NCBI RefSeq assembly: GCF_038003085.1
Contig: NZ_JBBOOM010000001.1
Location: forward strand, 1-64,000
Direction of reading: 5' to 3'
From: Psychrobacillus sp. FSL K6-2836
GTDB lineage: Bacteria > Bacillota > Bacilli > Bacillales_A > Planococcaceae
DNA length: 64,000 nt
Both the position numbers and the translations under genes were made by a program. This document shows, one piece after another, positions 15,708 to 24,268 of this stretch (the first letter of the stretch is position 1; each line of letters begins with the position of its first letter). The notes under the pieces were generated by a model. That model had not been told where the DNA came from. It saw only the letters and a list, made by a program, of their open reading frames with translations, and searched no databases.

Positions 15708-17135
15708 ATGCAAACATTACAACAACAATGGTTTGGAAATATTAGAGGCGATATTTTATCAGGTATCGTTGTCGCTTTAGCACTAATTCCGGAAGCCATT
15801 GCTTTTTCTATTATCGCAGGTGTTGACCCAATGGTGGGTCTTTACGCATCATTTTGTATTGCTGTTATTATCGCCTTTGTAGGTGGTAGACCTGCAATGA
15901 TTTCAGCGGCTACTGGGGCCATGGCGCTTGTTATGGTAAATTTAGTAGCCGATTATGGCTTAAACTATTTGCTAGCAGCAACTATATTAACTGGTGTTAT
16001 ACAGATTCTCTTGGGCGTCTTTAAAATTGCAAAGCTAATGCGCTTTATACCTAATTCTGTAATGATTGGCTTTGTAAATGCATTGGCTATTTTAATCTTT
16101 ATGGCCCAAGTCCCTCATATTTTAGGGGAGGGAATCATTACGTATATTTTTGTCGCTGTTACTTTATTAATCGTGTATACAGTCCCCCGCTTTTTTAAAG
16201 CAATACCGGCTCCACTAATTGCCATTATCATTTTAACTGCAATTACTTTTACTTTTGGTATAGATTTAAAAACAATTGGTGATTTAGGTACCATTACGCA
16301 AAGTTTACCAAGCTTCTTTCTACCTGATGTACCGTTTAATTTAGAGACGCTTCAAATAATTTTACCTTATTCTCTTGCTCTAGCAGTCGTCGGTCTTTTA
16401 GAATCTTTACTAACCTCACAAATTGTGGATGATATGACCGATACTAAATCGGATAAAAACCGTGAAGCTCGCGGGCAAGGTATTGCCAATTTCATCACAG
16501 GATTTTTTGGAGGCATGGCTGGCTGTGCGATGATTGGACAATCCATGATTAATGTTAAATCTGGTGGGCGTGGCCGTCTGTCAACTTTAGTCGCGGGTGT
16601 GTTCTTAATATTTTTAATCATTGTCCTGGGGGATTTAGTTGTAGATATTCCGATGCCTGTGTTAGTAGGGATTATGGTCATGGTATCTATTGGAACATTC
16701 GATTGGGGCTCGTTTAAATACGCTGTGACGGCACCTAGGGCGGATGCTATTGTTATGATTGTTACCGTTGCAATTGTTGTGTATACAGATAATTTAGCGA
16801 TTGGTGTTGTAGTTGGAGTTATTTTAAGTGCACTGTTCTTTGTTGCTTCTATTTCAAAGGTAAAAATAACTGAACGGGATGGGACATATATTATTGAAGG
16901 CCCACTCTTCTTTGCTTCTACTCAACATTTTATCCAAACAATCGAACAAGCTACTGCTGATCATATTACAATAGATTTATCTAGTAGCCATTTATGGGAT
17001 GAATCCTCTGTTGGTGCTATCGTTAAAGTAGTAACTAAGCTAGAAGAACAAGGCAAAAAAATTACTGTAAAAGGTTTAAATCCTGCAAGTGAAACACTTT
17101 ATCAAAAATTATTAGGTATATCTACTTCACATTAA
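15708..17135 (+). CDS. SulP-family anion permease with STAS domain
   Basis: 475 residues: about 11 membrane segments from residue 15 to 380, then a cytoplasmic STAS domain (IEGPLFFASTQHFIQTIEQA, TIDLSSSHLWDESSVGAIV). SulP signatures seen: ALALIPEAIAFSIIAGVDP and GLYASFCIAVIIAFVGGRP near the N-terminus, and GFFGGMAGCAMIGQSMIN with the central helix motif. These proteins move sulfate, bicarbonate or other anions, usually with Na+ or H+; substrate cannot be told. RBS GAAGGAG. A UspA protein follows after 12 bases, a common SulP-UspA pairing. Confidence 0.88.
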   Translation: MQTLQQQWFGNIRGDILSGIVVALALIPEAIAFSIIAGVDPMVGLYASFCIAVIIAFVGGRPAMISAATGAMALVMVNLVADYGLNYLLAATILTGVIQILLGVFKIAKLMRFIPNSVMIGFVNALAILIFMAQVPHILGEGIITYIFVAVTLLIVYTVPRFFKAIPAPLIAIIILTAITFTFGIDLKTIGDLGTITQSLPSFFLPDVPFNLETLQIILPYSLALAVVGLLESLLTSQIVDDMTDTKSDKNREARGQGIANFITGFFGGMAGCAMIGQSMINVKSGGRGRLSTLVAGVFLIFLIIVLGDLVVDIPMPVLVGIMVMVSIGTFDWGSFKYAVTAPRADAIVMIVTVAIVVYTDNLAIGVVVGVILSALFFVASISKVKITERDGTYIIEGPLFFASTQHFIQTIEQATADHITIDLSSSHLWDESSVGAIVKVVTKLEEQGKKITVKGLNPASETLYQKLLGISTSH

Positions 17136-17147
17136 GGAGGACATGCC

Positions 17148-17567
17148 ATGTATCAACATATTCTTTTAGCAGCTGATGGCTCAGAAAACTCTGTTCGTGC
17201 TGCAAATGAAGCGATTAAATTAGCAAAATGCTCAGGCAACTCAATTTTAGAGTTAGTGATGGTTGTGGATATTGAGAAATCTAGACAAGATGTTCTTCAT
17301 TCCAGATCCTCTGAATCCTTATTAATCGAACGACGACGGAAAGTTGCAAATGTTGAACAATTATTAATTGAAGAGCATTTAAATTATAAGATAACTATAC
17401 TAAAAGGTGCACCAGGACCAGAAATTGTACGCTATGCAAATGAACAGAAAGTAGACATACTTGTAATCGGAAGCCGAGGATTGAATGCATTACAAGAAAT
17501 GGTACTAGGAAGTGTTAGCCATAAAGTGATGAAACGTGTGCAATGTCCCGCATTAATAGTTAAATAA
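17148..17567 (+). CDS. Universal stress protein (UspA family)
   Basis: 139 residues, a single Usp domain. Start MYQHILLAADGSENS has the family Asp near residue 10. The end carries the ATP-binding pattern G-2x-G-9x-G-S: GSRGLNALQEMVLGSVSHKV. The protein therefore probably binds ATP. RBS AAGGAGG. Cotranscribed with the SulP permease 12 bases upstream and may modulate it, as inferred for other SulP-Usp pairs. Confidence 0.9.
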   Translation: MYQHILLAADGSENSVRAANEAIKLAKCSGNSILELVMVVDIEKSRQDVLHSRSSESLLIERRRKVANVEQLLIEEHLNYKITILKGAPGPEIVRYANEQKVDILVIGSRGLNALQEMVLGSVSHKVMKRVQCPALIVK

Positions 17568-17651
17568 TTTTTCGTTTTTATGTTTTTGGAAAATGCCATG
17601 TATACTTTAATGATAATTGGTTCATATTAACTTTTGTAAGACATCTTCTAT

Positions 17652-17723
17652 TCCAGAGTAGCTCAGTGGTAGAGCAATCGGCTGTTAACCGGTTGGTCGT
17701 AGGTTCGAGTCCTACCTCCGGAG
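17652..17723 (+). tRNA. tRNA-Asn (anticodon GTT), solitary, CCA not encoded
   Basis: Cloverleaf: acceptor TCCAGAG with CTCCGGA (one A-C mismatch at the fourth pair), D arm GCTC/GAGC, anticodon loop CTGTTAA giving GTT, T arm GTAGG-TTCGAGT-CCTAC. The discriminator is G, followed by TAA, so no CCA is encoded, unlike most Bacillus tRNA genes. The mismatch, missing CCA and isolation suggest an extra or decaying copy. Followed by a strong terminator. Confidence 0.88.
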
Positions 17724-17732
17724 TAAATAACT

Positions 17733-17780
17733 AAAAAGAATGGATGGTCGTGAGATGTTTCACGATCATCCATTCTTTTT
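17733..17780 (+). terminator. Terminator after tRNA-Asn
   Basis: 21-bp stem with one G-T pair (17733-17753 with 17760-17780), six-base loop, arms ending in A5/T5. Confidence 0.9.
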
Positions 17781-17907
17781 TATTCATCAAGAATCATAGC
17801 ACCTATTTATTAACTTCCTCCCTCCCATCAAGTAAATTAATAAACTCCTTATAAAACCAAAATAAAAGGCAATACTTAGTATAGCTATTTTGAATGGGAG
17901 GATAACA

Positions 17908-19578
17908 ATGAGTACTGAAAATAATAAAGTATCGATTTTTGCTTTAGGTGGAATAAATGAAATTGGGAAAAATATGTATGTCATACAATCGGATGACGAT
18001 ATTGTTGTAATTGACTGTGGGTCTAAATTTCCAGATGAAACCTTACTAGGTATAGATTTAATCATTCAGGACATTTCCTATTTATTGGAGAACGAGGATA
18101 AAGTAAGAGCTTTAATAATTACACATGGGCATGAAGATCATATTGGAGGTATTCCCTATTTCCTTAAACAACTCAATGTCCCGATATATGCAACCAACTT
18201 AACGTTAGGTTTAATCGAAATCAAATTAAAGGAGCATGGATTATTAAGAAATACACAGCTATTTTTAATAGACTCGGACTCCAAGTTAAGACTCGGAACA
18301 ATAAGAACATCCTTTTTCCGTGTAAGCCATAGTATCCCAGATTGTTTAGGAATTGCTTTTCACACTTCTCAAGGAACAATTGTACATACAGGAGATTTTA
18401 AATTTGACATGACACCTGTAGATGAACAGAATCCAGACATTCATAAGATGGCGGAGCTCGGCCAAAATGGCGTGTTATTGCTCCTTTCAGAAAGTACTAA
18501 TGCAGAAAGACCAGGCTTTACTCCTTCCGAACGTAAAATTGCGGAGCATGTAGAGGAAGCGTTTAGAAAAGCACCAAGAAAGATTTTCATCTCTACGTTT
18601 GCTTCCAATGTACACCGGGTACAAACAATAGTGAATGCAGCTATCAAGACAAATCGGAAACTGGCTTTGTTGGGTAGAAGTATGGTCAATGTAGTATCCG
18701 TTGCTATGGACCGAGGATATTTAAATATTCCCGAAGGAATGCTTGTTGATCAAAATGAAATAAATACAATGAATCCTGAAAACATTGTGATATTATGCAC
18801 AGGAAGTCAAGGAGAACCGATGGCTGCTTTGTCTCGTTTAGCAAGTTCAAGCTACCGTCAAGTGGAGGTCCTTCCTGAGGATACAGTGATTTTCGCTGCT
18901 GGACCAATCCCTGGCAATGAAAAGAGTATTACCAGAATTATAGACAACTTATATACGTTAGGTGCCCACGTTATTTATGGTTCCGGAAATGTAACTGGAA
19001 TGCATGTTTCTGGTCATGCTTGTCAAGAAGAGCTAAAACTTATGCTCACATTGATGAAACCAAAATACTTCATCCCTATCCACGGGGAATATCGAATGCT
19101 GCACCATCATCAACTTTTAGCAGAATCAGTAGGCGTAGAACGTAAAAATATATTTATCATTCAAAACGGAGATGTAGTAGATGTTGAAAATGAAAAGGCT
19201 ATCCAAACGAGAAGCATTGAAGCTGGCAATGTGTTTGTGGATGGTTTTGGTATTGGGGACGTAGGAGAAATTATTTTACGAGATCGAAAATTGCTTTCCG
19301 AAGATGGGATGTTAGTTATCGTAACTACATTAAGTAAAGCAAATGGCAAAATTATTTCAGGGCCTGATACTATCTCGCGTGGATTTGTATATGGACCTGA
19401 ATCTGAGGGACTTATTCATGAAGTCAATCAAAATGTTCGGTCCACTGTGTCAAAAACAAGAGATACAAATAGAAACCAACGTGTTTTGAAGCAAAACATT
19501 AAAAAGTCACTGGAAAAGCTTTTATACAGTCGCACGAAAAGAAAACCTATGATACTTCCTATAATTATTGAAGTGTAA
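17908..19578 (+). CDS. Ribonuclease J family protein
   Basis: 556 residues, the length of RNase J1/J2, with a metallo-beta-lactamase/beta-CASP core and C-terminal domain. Zn ligands HGHEDHIGG near residue 73; GDFKFD near 160; beta-CASP motifs STFASNVHR and LLGRSMVN; ILCTGSQGEP; HVSGHA; PIHGEYRM. RNase J does 5' to 3' exonuclease and endonuclease steps in mRNA decay and rRNA maturation. All catalytic motifs are present, so it should be active. It aligns by eye with B. subtilis RNase J1 but differs at many positions, so it could be rnjA, rnjB or a third paralogue. ATG at 17908 follows GGGAGG by six bases. Confidence 0.9.
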   Translation: MSTENNKVSIFALGGINEIGKNMYVIQSDDDIVVIDCGSKFPDETLLGIDLIIQDISYLLENEDKVRALIITHGHEDHIGGIPYFLKQLNVPIYATNLTLGLIEIKLKEHGLLRNTQLFLIDSDSKLRLGTIRTSFFRVSHSIPDCLGIAFHTSQGTIVHTGDFKFDMTPVDEQNPDIHKMAELGQNGVLLLLSESTNAERPGFTPSERKIAEHVEEAFRKAPRKIFISTFASNVHRVQTIVNAAIKTNRKLALLGRSMVNVVSVAMDRGYLNIPEGMLVDQNEINTMNPENIVILCTGSQGEPMAALSRLASSSYRQVEVLPEDTVIFAAGPIPGNEKSITRIIDNLYTLGAHVIYGSGNVTGMHVSGHACQEELKLMLTLMKPKYFIPIHGEYRMLHHHQLLAESVGVERKNIFIIQNGDVVDVENEKAIQTRSIEAGNVFVDGFGIGDVGEIILRDRKLLSEDGMLVIVTTLSKANGKIISGPDTISRGFVYGPESEGLIHEVNQNVRSTVSKTRDTNRNQRVLKQNIKKSLEKLLYSRTKRKPMILPIIIEV

Positions 19579-19596
19579 GTAAAAGGAGGTAAAGCA

Positions 19597-19848
19597 GTGG
19601 ATGATACAGAAAAAGACTTAGTAAAACAAGGTTATAAACAATATTACGGAGAAGAAATAGACATCTACTTTCATCCCGTAAAATGCACCCATGCTGCAAA
19701 CTGCATTAAATACCTCCCTTCTGTTTTTAACGTAAACAAAAAGCCATGGATATATCCAGATGGTGCACTTAGAGAAGATGGCAAAAGGGTTGTTCATAAT
19801 TGTCCAAGTGATGCACTAAAATTTATTGATAAAAGAACCGTTCATTAG
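19597..19848 (+). CDS. YjdI-like divergent 4Fe-4S mono-cluster protein
   Basis: 83 residues; GTG start behind AAAGGAGG. One small ferredoxin-type domain: CTHAANCIKYLPSVFN gives two Cys, and VVHNCPSDALKF gives a third with the usual C-P-x-x-A-L end. This fits the Fer4_19 (YjdI) group, which binds one Fe-S cluster. Starts 18 bases after the RNase J gene and ends at a terminator, so the two are likely cotranscribed. Electron partner unknown. Confidence 0.82.
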   Translation: MDDTEKDLVKQGYKQYYGEEIDIYFHPVKCTHAANCIKYLPSVFNVNKKPWIYPDGALREDGKRVVHNCPSDALKFIDKRTVH

Positions 19849-19875
19849 AGGAATTCTCTAGTGAATGGTTTTTTA
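19838..19875 (+). terminator. Intrinsic terminator
   Basis: 13-bp stem with two wobble pairs (19838-19850 with 19856-19868), loop GAATT, T6. It overlaps the end of the YjdI-like gene. Confidence 0.85.
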
Positions 19876-19955
19876 TTTTCTGAAAAAACATATTATTTTA
19901 GTGAAATTCGTTATAATATTAATATAGTACATTATTAATTTATAAAGGAGTATAT

Positions 19956-20774
19956 ATGTTAACTACAAAACAATTAAATGACATCGAAGCACTACAAAAA
20001 GAATGTGAAACACATGACAATATTCAGTTAAAGCTAAATTGGGATATGTTAAAAAGCCGTACCGACAATAATTATGATTTCCTACTGTATGACCAGAGTG
20101 AGCTGATCGCATTTCTAGGCTTATACCCCTTCGGTACGACGGTGGAGATTTGTGGCATGGTCAAACCACGGGAACGTAGAAAACACCATTTCTCTAAGCT
20201 ATTTGAACAAGCTATAGCTCTTGCGAGACTACAGGACTTTCATAAAATTTTGTTGAATGCTCCCGCTGGTTCCGAAGAAGCAAAAGCATTTTTGAACGCT
20301 AATAAAGCAGTTTATAGCTTCTCTGAGCACCAAATGAAATGGGAACAAAAGGATTTAGGAGAAGTAACGGGCTTCGCTTTAAGAGTAGCTGAACAAAAGG
20401 ACCTTCCATTACGCATTCAGTTGAATGTCGAATCTTTTGGGTTAGATGAAGAAAGTGCTTTAGAAATAGAAAACAGAGTAGACTCTGAAATAGACAATAG
20501 CGTGTATATCATTGATGTTCAAGAGGGATCTGTAGGTAAAATAAGAGTAAAAGTAGAAGATAACGAAGCTTGGATATACGGATTTTGTATGCTTCCCCAC
20601 TTTCGTGGTAAAGGAATTGGACGTAAAGTACTGCAATATGTAGTTAAAAAATATTCAACTCAAGGTAATACTGTCCATTTAGAAGTAGAAACAGAAAATA
20701 CGTATGCTTTAAAATTATATGAATCAATTGGATTTCAAATTGTTCATGCTCAGGACTACTACTTGTATAAATAA
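19956..20774 (+). CDS. GNAT acetyltransferase with two GNAT-like halves
   Basis: 272 residues. The N-terminal half is a diverged GNAT-like domain (MVKPRERRKHHFSKLFEQAI). The C-terminal half has the full acetyl-CoA motif MLPHFRGKGIGRKVLQYVV and the final LEVETENTYALKLYESIGF. RBS AAAGGAG. Single gene with a bidirectional terminator behind it. Substrate unknown. Confidence 0.85.
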   Translation: MLTTKQLNDIEALQKECETHDNIQLKLNWDMLKSRTDNNYDFLLYDQSELIAFLGLYPFGTTVEICGMVKPRERRKHHFSKLFEQAIALARLQDFHKILLNAPAGSEEAKAFLNANKAVYSFSEHQMKWEQKDLGEVTGFALRVAEQKDLPLRIQLNVESFGLDEESALEIENRVDSEIDNSVYIIDVQEGSVGKIRVKVEDNEAWIYGFCMLPHFRGKGIGRKVLQYVVKKYSTQGNTVHLEVETENTYALKLYESIGFQIVHAQDYYLYK

Positions 20775-20775
20775 T

Positions 20776-20818
20776 AAAATCCTGATGTAACTTTAGATCT
20801 GTTACATCAGGGTTTTAT
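20776..20818. terminator. Bidirectional terminator between convergent genes
   Basis: 16-bp stem, 20776-20791 with 20801-20816, A4 before and T4 after. Serves the GNAT gene on plus and the one on minus. Confidence 0.85.
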
Positions 20819-20819
20819 T

Positions 20820-21362
20820 TTACTTTTTCCAATCACTTGCTAACATTCCATAAACTACATGATCGACATAATGGTCATATAGCCACTCCGCCTGCCTAAC
20901 ACATCCTTCTTCCTTGAAACCAAGTCTTTCAGGAATAGCCCTACTTTTTTTGTTTTGTACAGCAGCACGAATTTCTACTCGGTTTAATTGTAATTCTACT
21001 AATGCATACTCCACAAATGCTTCTACTGATTTAGTCATTAATCCTAATCCAACATAATCATTCCCTAACCAATAACCTATGCTAGTCGATTTGTTATTCC
21101 AATCAATTTTATGGAACCCAATTACACCAGCAAGGCTCCCATCGTACCAAATCCCAGCTTGAAAACCGTTATTATCACTAAATTGCTTCATGGTTGATTG
21201 GATGAAATTTTTCGTGTCGTCAGAAGTTCTCGTAAAATCTATAAATGGGAGCCACTCTCTTAACGTATCCTTAGATTGAATTGTTAATGCGAACAAATGT
21301 TCAGTGTCCCGTAAATCGAGCATTTTTAAGTAAGTTTTGTCGTTTATTTTGAATGAAAACAT
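20820..21362 (-). CDS. RimJ/RimL-type GNAT acetyltransferase
   Basis: 180 residues from ATG at 21362 (AAAGGAGG six bases upstream). RimL features: GVIGFHKIDWNNKSTSIGYW, LGNDYVGLGLMTKSVEAFVE (acetyl-CoA motif with GLGLM), and NRVEIRAAVQNKKSRAIPERLGFKEEG. Probably acetylates a protein N-terminus or a small amine. Its upstream region carries the first dif-like site, so its promoter borders the maltodextrin module. Confidence 0.85.
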   Translation of the reverse strand: MFSFKINDKTYLKMLDLRDTEHLFALTIQSKDTLREWLPFIDFTRTSDDTKNFIQSTMKQFSDNNGFQAGIWYDGSLAGVIGFHKIDWNNKSTSIGYWLGNDYVGLGLMTKSVEAFVEYALVELQLNRVEIRAAVQNKKSRAIPERLGFKEEGCVRQAEWLYDHYVDHVVYGMLASDWKK

Positions 21363-21384
21363 AAAAATCCTCCTTTTTCGCTGC

Positions 21385-21408
21385 ATTTAGTTTACATAAT
21401 AATATTAT
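21385..21408 (-). repeat. Dif-like (Xer) site A
   Basis: 24-bp sequence, identical to site B and differing at one base from site C. On the minus strand it contains ATTATGTAAACT, identical to the XerD arm plus one base of the B. subtilis dif site. The expected XerC arm is not recognisable. Lies between the GNAT start and the end of the LacI-family gene. Confidence 0.6.
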
Positions 21409-21449
21409 ATAACTATTTGTGTGTATGTACTTCCAACATTTGGTACCAA

Positions 21450-22481
21450 CTATGGTTTTATAGGTGCCACATCACATGATTGTCTTACAACTAATCTATG
21501 AGGTACTATAATACGTTTAACGGGTTCATTTTCATTTTTTAATAATTGGATTAAACTACTAGCTGCTTGGTAACCTAGTTCTTTAATATTAATATCAATA
21601 GAAGTAAGTGGTGGTCTAGACATCTCTGCAAACAATGCATTATTAAAGCTAACAATCGATACTTTAGTTGGAATATCAATTTGCATTTCGGTGAGTGAAT
21701 TTACTACACCAACCGCCATCAAATCATCCGTAACAAGTAGGGCTGTTGGGGGAATAGGTCTTCTTAGGAGTGCTTTGACAGCCTCCTGTCCACCCTCACG
21801 TAGAAAGTCTTCATGAATAATATAATCCTCATCCAAATCTATATTAGATGACCTCAGAGCTTCTTTATATCCATTTAGACGATCTAATGTAACCGTTAAA
21901 CTTGGACTTCCCCCTATAAAACCAATTTTTTTATGACCAAGTTCTATTATATATTCGGTAGCTTCTTTTGCCGCCATGTAATTGTCGTTATCAACGTGGG
22001 TAATTTTATCAACTAAATCATACGGTTTTCCAATTACAACAAAAGGAAATTTTCTTTTTGTTAAATACTCCATAATTTTGTCATCAATCATGGAGTAAAG
22101 GAGGATAATACCATCTACTCGACCACCTTGAACCATTTGAACGACCCCTTCATAGGAATCGAACTCTGTTTTTCCACTAGTCATTTGTAGTGCATAGTGA
22201 TTATCGTGTACACCCTCGCTTAATCCCTGTATGACCTCTGAAAAGAATGGGTTTTGAAAAAATACGCCTGATGAGTGAGGTAAAACTAGACCTATCACTT
22301 TAGTCGATTGACTCGCTAGGCTACGGGCGATAAAATTAGGATGATATTTAAGTTCATCCATCGCGTCCCTTACTCGTTTCTTTGTATTTTCACTTATACG
22401 GGGGCTATTTGCAATCACCCGAGAAACAGTTGAAGGAGCAACATTGGCCAGTTTCGCCACATCTTTGATTGTTATCGCCAT
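21450..22481 (-). CDS. LacI-family repressor, probable maltodextrin regulator (MalR-like)
   Basis: 343 residues from ATG at 22481 (GAGG eight bases upstream). N-terminal LacI HTH TIKDVAKLANVAPSTVSRVI and hinge YHPNFIARSLAS, then a periplasmic-binding-like sugar domain (VIGLVLPHSS, GIILLYS, LVTDDLMAVGV). It is the last gene of the maltodextrin cluster, 40 bases after the glucosidase stop codon. Two 20-bp LacI-type sites occur in the divergent control region at 29990-30131 and would suit it. The inducer is expected to be maltose or a maltodextrin; this is inference from context. Confidence 0.88.
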   Translation of the reverse strand: MAITIKDVAKLANVAPSTVSRVIANSPRISENTKKRVRDAMDELKYHPNFIARSLASQSTKVIGLVLPHSSGVFFQNPFFSEVIQGLSEGVHDNHYALQMTSGKTEFDSYEGVVQMVQGGRVDGIILLYSMIDDKIMEYLTKRKFPFVVIGKPYDLVDKITHVDNDNYMAAKEATEYIIELGHKKIGFIGGSPSLTVTLDRLNGYKEALRSSNIDLDEDYIIHEDFLREGGQEAVKALLRRPIPPTALLVTDDLMAVGVVNSLTEMQIDIPTKVSIVSFNNALFAEMSRPPLTSIDINIKELGYQAASSLIQLLKNENEPVKRIIVPHRLVVRQSCDVAPIKP

Positions 22482-22524
22482 TAGAAATTCCTCACTCTCT
22501 TTCATTTCCTTAAATCACTTTAAT

Positions 22525-24189
22525 TCACTTATATAAGTATACTCTTACTTCGTATGGATTTAGAGAAATAGTCTCTGATAGCTGCTCCGGTGCATCTTTA
22601 TAATTATATAATATTAGTTCCGTGCCGCGTTGTGGAAGATGTTTTAACGTAAGCTCCGCACTATATTCTCTAAAGTTACATAAAACAATCGCAAACTGAT
22701 CATTTAGTGCTCGTGTGTAGACATACACATCAGGATGCTCTTCTTGTACTACATCATATTCTCCATAAACAAAAACAGGATTTTCTTTTCTTACTTGAAT
22801 CATTTTTTTATAGAAATGATAAATAGAGTCTTTATCCTCTAGTTGATCAGCGACATTAATCGTCACATAATTTGGATTCACCTTCATCCATGGCTCACCT
22901 TCTGAAAATCCAGCGTTTAAAGAATTCTCCCACTGCATAGGGGTTCTTGAATTATCACGCCCATTACGCCAAATGATTTCCATTACCTGTTCATGTGGTT
23001 TACCATTTTCTATTTCTAAATCATAAAAGTTCTTCATACCAATGTCATCGTAATCTTGAATAGATGGAAACTGAACATTTGTCATTCCAATTTCCTGTCC
23101 CTGATAGATAAACGGGGTTCCTTGCATAAGGAAGTAGCACCCGGCTAGCATTTTAGCACTCTCATTCCAATATTCTTTATCATTCCCCCAACTCGAAACG
23201 CTTCGAGTCTGATCGTGATTTTCAAGAAATAGTGCATTCCACCCTTTTTGGTGCAGCCCTTTTTGCCATTTCGTAAGAACTTGCTTTAAAGCGATAACAT
23301 CTACTGAGTTATTGAGTGCCTTGTTCCAAAGCCCGAGATGTTCAAACTGAAAAATCATATCAAATTTTCCATTCTCTTCTCCAACCCACTCATCCGCCTC
23401 GTCTATCCCTACTCCATTTGCTTCACCAACTGTCATAATATCGTATTTAGCAAAAGTCTCTACCTTTAACTCTTTTAAATACTCTTGTATACCAGGCTGG
23501 TTCGTATGCATCTCAAATGACGAAACATATTTTTCATGATTGGGATTAGGCATATCCGGTAATCCATCACGTTTTTTAATGTGACTGATTGCATCTACTC
23601 GGTAACCATCGATTCCTTTATCAAGCCACCAATTGACCATTTTAAAAAGTTCCTGTCGAACTTCTGTATTTTCCCAATTCAAGTCAGGCTGTTTCGTTGC
23701 AAATAAATGGAGATAGTATTGATCCGTCAGCTCATCTTGCTCCCATGCGCTCCCAGAGAAAATACTTTCCCAGTTATTTGGTTCTTGATCTCCTTTACTA
23801 TCCTTCCAAATATACCAATCCCTTTTAGCATTTTCTTTAGAAGAGCGTGATTCGATAAACCAAGGATGCTCATCGCTTGTATGGTTGATAACCAGGTCAA
23901 GAATCAGTTTCATACCTCTTGCGTGTATTTCTTCCAATAACTCATCAAAATCGTCTATGTTCCCAAACTGCTCCGAAATACCCTGATAGTCACTAATATC
24001 ATATCCATTATCTGCATTTGGAGACTTATAGAACGGGCTGACCCATATAACATCGACACCCAAGTCCTTCAAGTAATCTAATTTCGTAATAATTCCTCGT
24101 AAATCGCCGATTCCGTCACCATTGCTATCCATGAAACTTCTTGGATATACCTGATAACTGACAGCTTCTTTCCACCATTTTTCTTTCAT
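22525..24189 (-). CDS. GH13 alpha-glucosidase / oligo-1,6-glucosidase
   Basis: 554 residues, the typical length of MalL/oligo-1,6-glucosidases. GH13 regions in order: DLVINHTSDEHPW (I), GYRVDAISH with the nucleophile Asp (II), MTVGEANGV with the acid/base Glu (III), FLENHDQTRS (IV). Start WWKEAVSYQVYPRSF is characteristic of the subfamily. Cytoplasmic: it would split imported maltodextrins to glucose. RBS GAGAGGAG ten bases before ATG 24189. A trehalose-6-phosphate hydrolase is the main alternative, but the cluster has no PTS gene. 13 bases or so separate it from the amylase gene. Confidence 0.9.
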   Translation of the reverse strand: MKEKWWKEAVSYQVYPRSFMDSNGDGIGDLRGIITKLDYLKDLGVDVIWVSPFYKSPNADNGYDISDYQGISEQFGNIDDFDELLEEIHARGMKLILDLVINHTSDEHPWFIESRSSKENAKRDWYIWKDSKGDQEPNNWESIFSGSAWEQDELTDQYYLHLFATKQPDLNWENTEVRQELFKMVNWWLDKGIDGYRVDAISHIKKRDGLPDMPNPNHEKYVSSFEMHTNQPGIQEYLKELKVETFAKYDIMTVGEANGVGIDEADEWVGEENGKFDMIFQFEHLGLWNKALNNSVDVIALKQVLTKWQKGLHQKGWNALFLENHDQTRSVSSWGNDKEYWNESAKMLAGCYFLMQGTPFIYQGQEIGMTNVQFPSIQDYDDIGMKNFYDLEIENGKPHEQVMEIIWRNGRDNSRTPMQWENSLNAGFSEGEPWMKVNPNYVTINVADQLEDKDSIYHFYKKMIQVRKENPVFVYGEYDVVQEEHPDVYVYTRALNDQFAIVLCNFREYSAELTLKHLPQRGTELILYNYKDAPEQLSETISLNPYEVRVYLYK

Positions 24190-24268
24190 GATTGAAGTAC
24201 TCCTCTCGTGCAGATCTTTCTTTTGTCGGTTTTGACAAACATTTGGTTCGAGCATATCTAATCGGTAC

